Source of the DNA: Malus domestica | Lineage: Eukaryota; Streptophyta; Magnoliopsida; Rosales; Rosaceae | Assembly (NCBI RefSeq): GCF_042453785.1 | Contig: NC_091676.1 | Location: forward strand, 627,501 to 691,500 | Reading direction: 5' to 3' | DNA: 64,000 nucleotides | Shown: piece after piece, positions 22,978 through 33,047 of the stretch | Position numbering within the stretch: position 1 is the first letter of the stretch | Layout: each line of letters begins with the position of its first letter | The notes under the pieces: generated by a model | Databases searched by the model: none | What the model saw: the letters and a program-made list of their open reading frames with translations, nothing else | What the model was told of the DNA's origin: nothing | Made by a program: the position numbers and the translations under genes

Positions 22978-23036
22978 AAACCCTAACCCTAAAACCAAAC
23001 TCTTGGTCTTGGGCATCTGGAAACCCTAACCCTAAA
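22978..23036 (+). promoter_or_regulatory. Pair of telo-box motifs before the bHLH gene
   Basis: AAACCCTAACCCTAA occurs twice (22978 and 23021), each followed by a similar ACCAAAC...TTGGT segment, so the two are a duplicated module. They lie 45-105 bases upstream of TATAAA at 23082. Telo-boxes bind TRB-type factors in plants (family knowledge); the function here is inferred. Confidence 0.5.
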
Positions 23037-23301
23037 TACCAAACACTTGGTATTGGCTGGGCCAGGTTACATATGTCCGTATATAAATTAATAATTGCCC
23101 ACGAACTTTAGTGGAAAAACTGAGGCCATATTTTATTGTCTGCCCCTATCATTGAACGATAAAACCTACAAACCCCGTACGTCATCACCACCCAACGGAT
23201 ATTCATATATATCCCAATCCCTTCCAAACCCTCCACCACAACAATCCATTACAGAGAGAAAGAGGGGGAGAGAGAGAGAGACCGAACAAAGTTAAGAAAA
23301 A

Positions 23302-25798
23302 ATGGCCGAAGAATGCAGTGTTGCAATCTCTTCTTCCTCTGCGCGGCTAACGCAGCAAAATTGGTGGGATCTTGTCAGCTCTACCAACCCATGGCAGCAG
23401 CAGCTAAACCAGAAGTACTCCAACTCTAATAATAATTGTGATGATCTTGATCAGGATGTTTCAAACTCCAGTACTTCATTTACCAATGCCTCCAACCACT
23501 CAAGCCTCAGCGTCGACTCCTCTCGCAGAATGCTTGCTGATCAGCGTTCTGCTTCTTCCAACGACGACCTAATTAATGGCGAACAGGTTTCTGAGAATCA
23601 TATTTGGAACCATGTTCTATTGTAAGTAACTCTAATTTTTCCCAAACATATTTTATTACTAATTAGCTAGTAATTAGAAGAGTTATATAATCTATGATAA
23701 AACTTGAACCATCCATTTTTTCTTCTTCTTACATATATAGCAGGGTTTCGACCCTTGAGCCTAGTCTATCCTACCTATCACCTTACCTACCCTCACAACT
23801 GGGCTAATCCCAGTAACACTTGAGCCGTGTCTATATATATGTGCATCTTTATACATTTAGGCATATATATGGTAATTAATTTAAGTTTTGAATGAACCAT
23901 GAATATGCAGAAACGCTAATGCAAACCATGATTTAAGCAACGATGATCATGGTGTTGGAGAGAACTTCCTAGATGCACTGTCATCCAAGAGCTTGTCAAC
24001 TCATCATGTTATGTACAATGAGCCTGCTTGTGACGACTTGAAGAAGTTGGACAACAATAGTACTTGGGAGTTCATAAACTCAGCTGCCTCCAATTTCAAC
24101 AATTTTGAAAAGCATATAAATGGAGGATTCATGGACAACAACATGAATATTAGTATTGAGAAAGAAAGGATAACCAAGATGTCTAATCAAGTCAGCACCT
24201 GGTCCATTGCATCCCCAGAACCACAACTAGTACTCAACAATATGCCTCCTCATCAAATAATGGATCAAGAAAACAAACTTTGTTCTACTATCTTTCATCA
24301 TGATCGTCAGTACTCACAACCAAATCTCTGTCATTTAAAGCCACAACCGTTTTTTAATGATTCCACATCGTCATGCAATCCTCAGATGGGAATTACAAAT
24401 ATAAACTCCGGATCCAGTTTATTTTCCTGTTACAGCAGTCAAATTATGAAGGTAGATGATCAGAATCATGGACACCATAATGGCATTGAACATCAGATTG
24501 GCCTCAACAACGCAACGGCTGCATATAATCATACTAGCAAGTACTTCAATGGAAATGGATCACTAGTGTCGGATTCTTATTATTCTTCATCCACTAGTAC
24601 TACTGCTGCCAGAAATTTAGCAGATGTTGGATCTTTTACGAGTCAATTAGGAAATAAACCCTTGATTGACCTTCATGCTCCTAAGTCTTGTTTCAAATCT
24701 TTCAACTCTTCTGATCATTCTAAGAAGCAAACCCTGCAAACTTCTTCGTCGGTAAGCTCAATATTTAGTTAATTTAATTTTTTCTTGAGCGATATCTTAA
24801 CTGAAGCTCATCGTATATTATATATGTATATATAATTGAATGAGTAGTGAAAGAGGACAGGTTCTAATTACATGTGTATATATAATACACGCAGGCAAGA
24901 ATGAGTAGTGGAAGAGGACAGGGAATTGCAAATGAAGGAAAGAAGAAAAGAACGGACGACACATCATCAGAAACAGTCGTGAAAAAGCCTAAGCAAGAAA
25001 CTTCTACAGGATCATCTGCAAAGGTGCTCTAACATACAAAATAAAAAAGGAAAAAGACAAAAGAAATCATGCTTGATCGTTAATTGATAAAATAACCTTT
25101 TCTTATGAAATTATTAATTAATGTCTCGGATCAACAGATTCAGGCACCAAAAGTCAAGCTTACGGACAGAATCACGGCCCTTCAACCAATCGTGTCTCCG
25201 TTTGGAAAGGTGAGCGGAAAGCAGCCACACAAGAAAACCTGCTAATTAATTCATTTCAACTGGATTAATTTAGATGTTTCATTCCTTTAACTGATCATCG
25301 TATTTGGCATATTTTAAATTATCATAATTTGGTTACATTTCAGACCGATACAGCATCAGTATTATATGAAGCGATTCAGTACATTAAGTTCATGCAAGAC
25401 CAAGTGCACGTGGTATATATACTAACTCTGTCCATTATAAACGATTTTATTTTCTAACTAATAAGAAGTTAATAATACCAGCATAGAATTAATCTACATT
25501 TCCATAATTTTTATGCAGCTACTGAATAGCCCTAATTTGAAGACAAATTCACCAAAGGTATATACATGCTTATATATATATATAGACACACACACACATT
25601 CTTATGCTAAATAATTAATGTTATTTTATTTAGGATCCATGTGCGATGGATAGAAAAGATTACAAGGGGGACACAATGGTTGATCTCAAGAGCAAAGGCC
25701 TATGTTTGGTACCTGTTTCATGTACCCCTCAAGTTTATCGTGAAAATACAGGATCAGAGTATTGGACACCAACATATAGAGGATGTTTGTATAGATAA
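23302..25798 (+). CDS. Atypical bHLH transcription factor (seven exons)
   Basis: Exons 23302-23621, 23911-24751, 24895-25023, 25138-25209, 25344-25409, 25519-25557 and 25634-25798 join in frame to about 543 residues. The N-terminal 385 residues are low-complexity, Ser/Asn-rich, beginning MAEECSVAISSSS with a WWDLVSSTNPW motif. A lysine-rich KKPKQET segment precedes the helix-loop-helix at about 434-478 ([38 protein letters not shown]). This signature marks the Arabidopsis bHLH103/110/112/114/123-like group, expected to act in the nucleus. The basic region is poor and lacks the HER residues that contact E-boxes. The fifth exon could instead end at 25412 (CAC or CACGTG before the donor); the shorter form aligns better with relatives. 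Name within the group is uncertain. Confidence 0.85.
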
Positions 25799-25825
25799 TT
25801 AACCAAGTGCATATATGATAGTTTT

Positions 25826-25938
25826 AATTATATATATATATATATATATGTTTCATATTTTCTTATGGTCAATGTAATAATTTTAATCTAGAAAAAAATG
25901 TGGTCAGTGCATGTTTATATCTTCTAAAAAAGAATGGG

Positions 25939-25982
<44 letters not shown>
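25826..25982. repeat. (TA)n microsatellites
   Basis: Two runs of alternating TA, at about 25829-25849 and 25941-25982, in the 3' flank of the bHLH gene. Confidence 0.9.
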
Positions 25983-25984
<2 letters not shown>

Positions 25985-26158
25985 CTTTTGTATTATGGCT
26001 TTGGCCTAATTAAAGTGCCATGCAGATGCTGGAAGTCAACGGTTCATTCTTTCCGATCTCACATTCTTCTTCTTTTCATTCTCCTCATGATCATCAGTTT
26101 TTGTAAAATTCTAATATCACATGCAAAAGGACCAATGAAAGTCTATAACCATAGCTGC

Positions 26159-26519
26159 TGTTTATACCATATTTAAGGTCTCGTATTTAGATCTCGTATA
26201 AATACTCGAGGGACTTAAATGTAATTATGTGATAAAGGAATTGGCAAATATGTAATAAGTGAGGAGTTCTTATTCTATAAAAGGACCCCTCACCCTCACA
26301 ATTAGGAGAGGTCATTTCAGAGGCCAATTCCTAGGCCGTTTCACCCCCTCTCAAAGCTCTCACTCTCAGAGCTCTCTCTCCCTCAAATAAATACATAATC
26401 AGTGTGGACGTAGCCCAAACCTTGGGGTGAACCACGATACATCTTGTGTTATTTACATTTATTGCAGATTCACGGTCAGATTTACGTTGTTCCAAGACTT
26501 CCGGTTTTGTACATCAACA
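26159..26519 (+). repeat. 5' LTR of the outer element
   Basis: 361 bp, TG...CA. It has a TATA box TATAAAA at 26276, a CT-rich leader with CTCTCACTCTCAGAGCTCTC, and the GTGGACGTAGCC...GGTGAACCACG block that the inner element LTR also shares in similar form. Confidence 0.92.
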
Positions 26520-26545
26520 TTTGGCACCGTCCGTGGGAAACGATA
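26520..26545 (+). other. Primer-binding region of the outer element
   Basis: TTTGGCACCGTCCGTGGG directly after the LTR, nearly the same as in the inner element (TTTGGCGCCGTCTGTGGG). The priming tRNA is not assigned. Confidence 0.7.
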
Positions 26546-26705
26546 CGAAAAGTTGTGTCAGTTCTCTTTCATTTTTTCACCTCAGCCGTGAATCTGCAAA
26601 ATCTCTGAAACCCAAAAAACCAAAACAATGTATGATATTTGAAAACCCCAGAAATCCACACCCCCACCCAATTCACCAAAAACGCCATCTGGGGTTCCAC
26701 AAAAA

Positions 26706-27545
26706 TGCATTCCCAAACCCAAAGGCTTTATCTTTTCCTCTTCTCCCTGTTGCTTTTGCTCCCCATTGCAAAACCAGATCTGGCTTCTGACCGCGCCGCT
26801 CTACTGGCCCTGCGCTCCATCGTCGGCAGTCGAACTCTGCTTTGGAATGTGAACTAGACCAGCCTATGTTCGTGGACTGGCGTCAACTGTGAGAACAACC
26901 GTGTCACGGTGATTCGTCTTCCCGATGTGGCTTTATCCGGCGTAATCCCCAGTGGCATTTTTTGAAATCTGACCAGTCTTCGCACTCTCAGTCTCCGTCT
27001 CAACGCTCTGAGGTCCTCTGCCGTCAGATCTCTCCGCTTGCGTTACTCTTCGTAACCTTTACTTGCAGGGGAACCTTTTCTCCGGCGAAATCCTGGAGTT
27101 TTTGTATAGTCTACACAACTGGGTCCGACTAAACTTGGCGTCCAACAATTTTTCTAGCGAGATCTCACTGAGTTTCAACAATCTCACCCGCCTGAGGACT
27201 TTGTATCTTGAAAACAACAAGCTTTTTTGAGTGATTCCCGAGCTGAAGCATTCATAATCTCAACCAGTTTAATGTATCCATCAATTTACTAAACGGGTCT
27301 GTTCCGAAGCAGTCGCAGTCTTACTCTTCCAACTCGTTTTTGGGTAATTCGTTATGCGGGTGTCCGCTTGATGCTTGCCCTAGAGATGGCGGAGGAGATG
27401 TAAACATCAATGACAACCACAAAAGGGGAAAGTTTTCAGGTGGTGCTATTGCCGAAGAAGAGCAAGAAGACGAGCTCCGTCGACATCGCCATCGTGAAAC
27501 ACCTAGAAGTCGAGATTCCCGGCGAGAAGCTACCCTAGTTAAGTG
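26706..27545 (+). pseudogene. Captured LRR receptor-like kinase fragment
   Basis: Inside the outer retroelement the sequence reads as a decayed N-terminal half of an LRR receptor-like kinase of the RLK902/RKL1 type. A signal peptide (MHSQTQRLYLFLFSLLLLL) is followed by the LRRNT motif SDRAALLALRSIVG...LLWNV, a stop, then CSWTGVNCENNRVTVIRLP, LSGVIPSGIF and a stop. After frame changes come LASNNFS, FNNLTRLRTLYLENNK, and LGNSLCGCPLDACP. Near 27455 it jumps past where the transmembrane segment should be to a juxtamembrane block (SSVDIAIVKH...EVEIPGEK). The in-frame stops and frameshifts show it is not functional. It is host sequence carried by the element; the source gene is not in this window. 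Confidence 0.85.
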
Positions 27546-28340
27546 CCTCAACTAATGGTACCTACATTGTCACCACATTTACCCTTGTGCTTGAATTCAA
27601 CAAGGGCAGGCTACAGAACTTGTGCTTGACTCCCATGTCACCGGCTCCCCTGACTCCAAGCTCGCTGTCCTTCTCATCTCTGACATGGTTCTTTGCACTC
27701 ACGGTCAGGAATAAACCTATACCGACTTAACTCATTTTGGAGCTACCCACGCATACCAGATAACATGTGCATCTCTTCCCCCTTTTTCTTTTGCAACCTT
27801 CCAGCAGCCAAAGTTATGTTGAAAGGACTGAAAGCAATTTGTTCTCCATCTTTAGGGAGCAATTAGCATCTGGCGCAAACAGCTGTTGAATCAAGAGTGC
27901 AAGTGGATAACAAGTTATGGACTCGTGAACCACGGAGCGCTAGGAAAAGAAAAGGGAGGCTTTCCTCACATGCCATCCCACTACAAGGTCCCAGCAGCAA
28001 CCAAACAAAGAGCAGAAAATGAAAGCAAAAGCAAAGCAGAAAACAAAATAAAAAAGCAAAAGCAACGCACCAACGACTGCTTTATTTATTTTTTGTATGA
28101 TGTAATTTATTTTTATTTATCTTTTGGAGACATCTGTATAAACCCCATCAGAGGTTAATTAATAAATAAATAAATAAATAGGCAAAGCCCAAAATAAATG
28201 GGTTGGAATGTTGTGTGGAGGGCGAAGGCTCATAGGCCCAAAATAGCACCATCCAGGTGATCAAAAGTACGCCCAATATTCCAAAATTATTCGGCAACCC
28301 GCCGCTATTACCACCAACCAGGTGATGAAATGTACAACCC
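27546..28340. other. Outer element, internal region without recognised genes
   Basis: It may include more captured host DNA (27560-27720), but I recognise nothing. A lysine-rich open frame at 27886-28158 has low complexity and no known domain. Confidence 0.4.
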
Positions 28341-28616
28341 GTACTCTAATATCATTTGGCAACTAGCCATTCATGCCACCAACCAGGTGATGAAATGTAC
28401 AACCCGTACTCTCCTTTATGCCACCAACCAGGTGATCAAAAGTACGCCCAGTACTTCAAAATTATACATGATCACTACTCATGTCAATCATACATAAACA
28501 TACATGAGCATTACTCATATCAATCATACATAAACATTCATGAGCATCACTCATGTCAACATTCATGAGCATCACTCATGTCAAACATCCATGAGCATCA
28601 CTCATGTTAATCAACA
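28310..28616. repeat. Short tandem repeats of the outer element
   Basis: Two repeat types: CCACCAACCAGGTGATGAAA with GTACAACCCGTACTC (three partial copies), then an ATGAGCATCACTCATGTCAA unit of about 20-30 bases repeated five or six times. The second array continues on the other side of the inner element at about 41331-41360, showing that the inner insertion split it. Confidence 0.8.
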
Positions 28617-29128
28617 TGTTTGTACCATACTTGACCAATCCCGAAACTACCGAGCATCGGCCAACGCTATACTGTCAAGGACCCAGAAGAGTTCCCCTCC
28701 GACCAGGAGGCCAATCACTACTCGACACGTGTCAAGATTAGAAGCCAATCAGAGCGCAGCACGTGTCGACATCAAGAACCAATCACAACATGACACATGT
28801 CAATGTGACAAAGCTACAAGTTTTTCTATAAATAGGGGTCATTCCCCCACAATATTGCCGAATGCCATTTGTGTTAAATCATTCACAAGAACTCACTAAA
28901 TTGAGAGCTTGATCCTTTGTACTTGTGTAAGCCCTTCACTACTAATAAGAACTCCTCTACTCCGTGGACGTAGCCAATCTGGGTGAACCACGTACATCCT
29001 GTGTTTGCTTCTCTGTCTCTATTCATGCCCGTACTTATCCTCACTAGTGACCGAAGCAACCAAGCGAAGGTCACAAAACCTGACACTTTCTGTTGTACCA
29101 AAGTCTTCGCTGATTTTGTGCATCAACA
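28617..29128 (+). repeat. 5' LTR of the inner element
   Basis: 512 bp, TGTTTGTACC...GCATCAACA. The U3 holds several CCAAT boxes, the palindrome GACACGTGTC at 28724 and a second CACGTG at 28760 (G-box type), then TATAAATA at 28827. This is a compact, plausible RNA polymerase II promoter. Confidence 0.95.
28724..28834 (+). promoter_or_regulatory. U3 promoter: two G-boxes, CCAAT boxes, TATA
   Basis: GACACGTGTC and GCACGTGTC flank CCAATCAG, followed by CCAATCAC and TATAAATA. CACGTG cores bind bZIP and bHLH factors in plants, so stress or light response is possible; that is inference. The same set recurs in the 3' LTR 12,196 bases downstream. Confidence 0.6.
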
Positions 29129-29235
29129 TTTGGCGCCGTCTGTGGGAAACGACACTTATTCCTACTCTCTTCAGCTGTGTCAAGCTGGTTTCTATCATTC
29201 GTACACTTTCTTTTGACCAGGCATCCCTCTCCAAC

Positions 29236-29370
29236 ATGGGAAGCGAAGGAAGCCACAGCACACAGAATGACACCCCCTTGCACATAGTGCGAAACAACGA
29301 AAGAAGGAAGGAAAACGAGTTCTTCTTCAAGCTAAAGTCGATGAGTTGGAAGCTCAGAACAACAAGATAG
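29236..29370 (+). pseudogene. Out-of-frame gag start
   Basis: The first well-placed ATG after the leader (context CAACATGGG) opens a 44-codon frame starting MGSEGSHSTQNDTPLH. The main Gag frame runs in a different phase and has no ATG before 29346 after a TGA at about 29264. The natural N-terminus therefore seems cut off by a small indel between about 29266 and 29320. Confidence 0.6.
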
Positions 29371-32300
29371 CAATGAGGAATGAGGTCCTCCAGGAGCAAT
29401 ATGAGAAGCTCTTCGAGACACTCCACGAAGCTAGGCAAGCTCAGACACGCGAGCTTGTTGCCCCCGTGGAAGTCAACCATCAACTGGGTGCCCTCCAACA
29501 TGGAGGGTCACATGCATTCGACATAGATATCCCTGATAGGGAACAGATTACCCCTCGACTTGATAATCAACATGAGGCTTCTCTTAACCCAGTTGCTTCG
29601 ACCCGAACCATGAGAAGTGGAGGGAGACACCTCTTTGCTGAAGGGGCAGAAGGATCGAAAGCCGTCTTTCGCGATTGTCGGGATTTCCTGAAGCAACGTC
29701 GAGAGAATTCCATCCATATAAGCTCAAAGATCAATGACCCAAGGATTTCTGAGAGACTCGGTCCCCTGCCACGGCCCGAGCCGGCCACCAATTTGGGGAA
29801 GGGGCAACAAGTCCTAGAGAGACATGAGGGTACAGGGGACTCAGAGGTGTTCCGACAGACATACCCTGGAAGCCAGTACAACGAGTCCAGGGAAAAATCA
29901 CATGCCCTTGATCAAACCTTCCTAATTCCAAGAGGAGATGGAGATTTACGAAAGAAAGCTCCAGTGGCACATAACTCCGCTCAGGACCCCCTTGTCCTAC
30001 AACTTATTGAGGAAGTAAACAAGTTGAAGGCTGAACGTCAGGCTGAAATACCTGACTGGAACCAACCCAGGCCTGGCCCTCTTACAAGGAGGATCCTCAA
30101 CACCCCCCTTCAAGCAAAGACAAAGCAAAAGCTTGGCTTGCAACTTTATACTGGAAAAGAGGACCCGATTGAGCACCTTAACCTCTTTGAGTCCACCATG
30201 GCATACCGGATGCACACCGACGAAGAGCGATGTCTTCTCTTCCCCTCCACCCTCTTTGGCGGAGCTCTAAATTGGTATTGTCGTCTTACACCTGAGACGG
30301 TAGACTCATTTGAGGAATTGAGGAAACTATTTGTTTCCCAACACATTTTCCAAACCGATCGCTTGCACTCTGCAGATGACCTGTACACTATCCGCCAGAA
30401 GCCAGACGAGTCATTACGTATGTATGCTGGCCGCTTCAGCCATGAATACTCCCGGTGTGCCGAGGCAGACGACAAGACTGCCCTCAAAGCCTTCACGGCA
30501 GGCCTACGTGATTGTTTCTTTAAATACATGATCAATGCCAATACTTGGAAGACTTACTCTGAGGTGATGGCGCAGGCTTATAACCATGCCTCCGCCGAGG
30601 CAAAGACATATCAGGAGAAACCCCCTACAACCATCCTTTATCAACAAGTGGGAGGTGGAAGCCAGACTCACCTAAATGAGAAGACCTCGACTTTCCAAAC
30701 AGCAGTGGCACCTCCCCATGCCTTGCATAATGCTTCGCCGAATCAACAGACATATCAATTTCAAGGCAAGAGGAAGGATTTCCATCCTCACCACTCTCAT
30801 TTCAGTAAAAAGAGTAAGGGACACTATCCCGATAACCAAGGGTATCGCCACAATAACGCTCGCCCCCAGGCAGTCAATGCAGTGGGTCAAACCCGCGTCA
30901 AGATACCCCCTACCCCAAGGTATGAGACATACACGCCCTTGAATGCCACATGCGCGGCCATTTACCCCAGCATAGCTCACCTGATACCAAAGCCAAAGCC
31001 GAGGCACCCAGATTACACCCCCCCGAATAACGCGGGCATGTTTTGTTGCTACCATGAGCATAACGGCCATGATAGCGAGAAATGTATCATCCTCCGTGAT
31101 CGTATTGAAGCTTTGGCACGAGAAGGAAAAATTGATCAATTCCTCCTTCACCCTCAAAGGGATAACCGTAACCAACGCCAGGTGAATGTCATATATTCCA
31201 TAAGCGGCGGCACACCCATATCTGAATCTTCCAATAGGGCCATGAAAAACAGTGAACGAATTCTGAGGCCTGGTCACCAAGTGTTTCACGTGGAAGACAT
31301 CAGGGGAGGGAAGTATCAAAAGCCTAACTGGGATCCGATATGTTTCTACCCTGAGGAAGAAAGAGGCATCATCTACCCTCATAACGACCCATTGATCGTG
31401 GAGGCTCACATAGCCAACTTTGATGTTCGACGAATCCTCGTAGACACAGGGGCTTCGGTCAATATCATGTTTGCCGAAGCTTTCAGGGCACTCAGTGTAG
31501 CTGAACACTTGCTCGATCGCTCGATTTCTCCTCTGATAAGCTTCTCCGGTGATATCGTGCAACCCTTAGGGAGCATACATTTACCCTTTACTATTGGTAC
31601 AGGCCCTTACACGGCTACCATTACCACTAACTTCCTAGTGGTTGACTGCCCAACGGCATACAATGTCATCTTTGGGCGCACAGGCATCAATGATCTCAAG
31701 GCTATGGTATCCACGCATATGCTGTTGATGAAATTTCCAACCCCCCATGGCAACGGCTACATCAGAGGAGATCAGCTTAGTGCACGATCATGTTACAACA
31801 CTTCAGTTAAGCAACAACACTTGCCCGGACCCAAGGAAACCCTGTCTGTACATGACCAAGTCACAAAGACCAGCCTAGATGAAGCGAACTTGGATATTCC
31901 TGATAGCAACAATCAACCCGATGATCCTCGAGATGACTCTTTCACCCAGCAAGCCCAACCTGCTGAAGAGTTGGAGAAGGTACCTATCTCAAGAGATTAT
32001 CCAGATCGCATGGTGAAGATTGGCACCACATTGTCACCACCCATTCGGTTAGCATTGATATCTTTTTTGAAAGAGAACACTGAAGTCTTCGCCTGGTCAT
32101 ACGAGGACATGCCAGGCATCTCTCCCGATGTCATCTGTCATCGTTTGAGTATTGACCCCAAGATCAAGCCGGTGAGACAGAAGCGAAGATCTTATGACGC
32201 TGAACGATACGAGGCAATGAAAGCAGAAGTTGAAAAACTCAAAGGCATAGGCTTTGTCCGCGAAGTCAATTACCCGACATGGGTAGCAAATGTGGTCCTT

Positions 32301-33047
32301 GTTAGGAAAAATCCGACCAAAGAAAGTCTTTCGCTTCAAAAGGTCTTGTGGAGGATGTGTGTTGACTACACCGACCTAAACAAAGGGTGTCCGAAAGATA
32401 GTTTCCCTCTTCCTCTTATTGACAGGCTTATAGACTCTACGGCAGGGTGTGAGCTCTTGAGCTTTATGGACGCTTATTCAGGATACAACCAAATCCTCAT
32501 GAACCCCTCAGACCAAGAACACACGGCCTTCACTACTGACAGGGGACTATATTGCTATAAAGTCATGCCTTTCGGCCTAAAGAATGCAGGAGCAACTTAT
32601 CAGAGACTGGTCAATTCAATGTTCGCCGAACAAATTGGGAAGAACATGGAAGTTTACGTTGATGATATGCTAGTCAAAAGCAAACATGCTGACCAACACA
32701 TCACCGACCTATCTGAAACTTTCACCATTCTAAAGAGGTATCGAATGAGGTTGAACCCCAACAAATGTGCCTTCGGCGTGGGCTCTGGCAAATTCTTAGG
32801 CTTCATGATTAGCCAACGAGGCATTGAAGCTAACCCTGAAAAGATCAAAGCAATCCTCGACATGAAAGAGCCAATAACTTCAAAAGACATCCAAAGCCTT
32901 ACTGGCAAGGTGGCAGCCTTAACCAGATTCATCTCTAAGGCCACAGACAAATGTGCTCCTTTTTTAAAGCACTTAAGGGAAGTAGGAAGTACATTACATG
33001 GACTGATGAATGTGCCGAGGCATTCAAAAACCTCAAGGAGTACATGA
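29346..33047 (+). CDS. Gag-protease-reverse transcriptase of the inner element
   Basis: A 1,233-codon frame. Residues 1-40 form a heptad-like coiled coil that continues from codons upstream. The Gag core (retrotransposon gag family) starts near residue 245 (LGLQLYTGKEDPIEHLNLF). A zinc-knuckle-like CCYHEHNGHDSEKC lies at about 562. The aspartic protease is at about 700 (VDTGASVNIMF). Reverse transcriptase spans about 940-1200, with VDYTDLNKGCPKDSFPLP, MPFGLKNAGATYQ and YVDDMLVKS at about 1103, all intact. Frame continuity with the family is lost at 32960-32966; the last 27 codons are read out of phase. ATG at 29346 is simply the first in frame. Confidence 0.9.
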   Translation: MEAQNNKIAMRNEVLQEQYEKLFETLHEARQAQTRELVAPVEVNHQLGALQHGGSHAFDIDIPDREQITPRLDNQHEASLNPVASTRTMRSGGRHLFAEGAEGSKAVFRDCRDFLKQRRENSIHISSKINDPRISERLGPLPRPEPATNLGKGQQVLERHEGTGDSEVFRQTYPGSQYNESREKSHALDQTFLIPRGDGDLRKKAPVAHNSAQDPLVLQLIEEVNKLKAERQAEIPDWNQPRPGPLTRRILNTPLQAKTKQKLGLQLYTGKEDPIEHLNLFESTMAYRMHTDEERCLLFPSTLFGGALNWYCRLTPETVDSFEELRKLFVSQHIFQTDRLHSADDLYTIRQKPDESLRMYAGRFSHEYSRCAEADDKTALKAFTAGLRDCFFKYMINANTWKTYSEVMAQAYNHASAEAKTYQEKPPTTILYQQVGGGSQTHLNEKTSTFQTAVAPPHALHNASPNQQTYQFQGKRKDFHPHHSHFSKKSKGHYPDNQGYRHNNARPQAVNAVGQTRVKIPPTPRYETYTPLNATCAAIYPSIAHLIPKPKPRHPDYTPPNNAGMFCCYHEHNGHDSEKCIILRDRIEALAREGKIDQFLLHPQRDNRNQRQVNVIYSISGGTPISESSNRAMKNSERILRPGHQVFHVEDIRGGKYQKPNWDPICFYPEEERGIIYPHNDPLIVEAHIANFDVRRILVDTGASVNIMFAEAFRALSVAEHLLDRSISPLISFSGDIVQPLGSIHLPFTIGTGPYTATITTNFLVVDCPTAYNVIFGRTGINDLKAMVSTHMLLMKFPTPHGNGYIRGDQLSARSCYNTSVKQQHLPGPKETLSVHDQVTKTSLDEANLDIPDSNNQPDDPRDDSFTQQAQPAEELEKVPISRDYPDRMVKIGTTLSPPIRLALISFLKENTEVFAWSYEDMPGISPDVICHRLSIDPKIKPVRQKRRSYDAERYEAMKAEVEKLKGIGFVREVNYPTWVANVVLVRKNPTKESLSLQKVLWRMCVDYTDLNKGCPKDSFPLPLIDRLIDSTAGCELLSFMDAYSGYNQILMNPSDQEHTAFTTDRGLYCYKVMPFGLKNAGATYQRLVNSMFAEQIGKNMEVYVDDMLVKSKHADQHITDLSETFTILKRYRMRLNPNKCAFGVGSGKFLGFMISQRGIEANPEKIKAILDMKEPITSKDIQSLTGKVAALTRFISKATDKCAPFLKHLREVGSTLHGLMNVPRHSKTSRST

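Noticed and set aside
30672..31562. 296-codon antisense ORF within gag-pol
   Set aside because: A complement of the Gag/protease coding frame without recognisable features, unlike the ORF at 37962-38642, which lies outside gag-pol.
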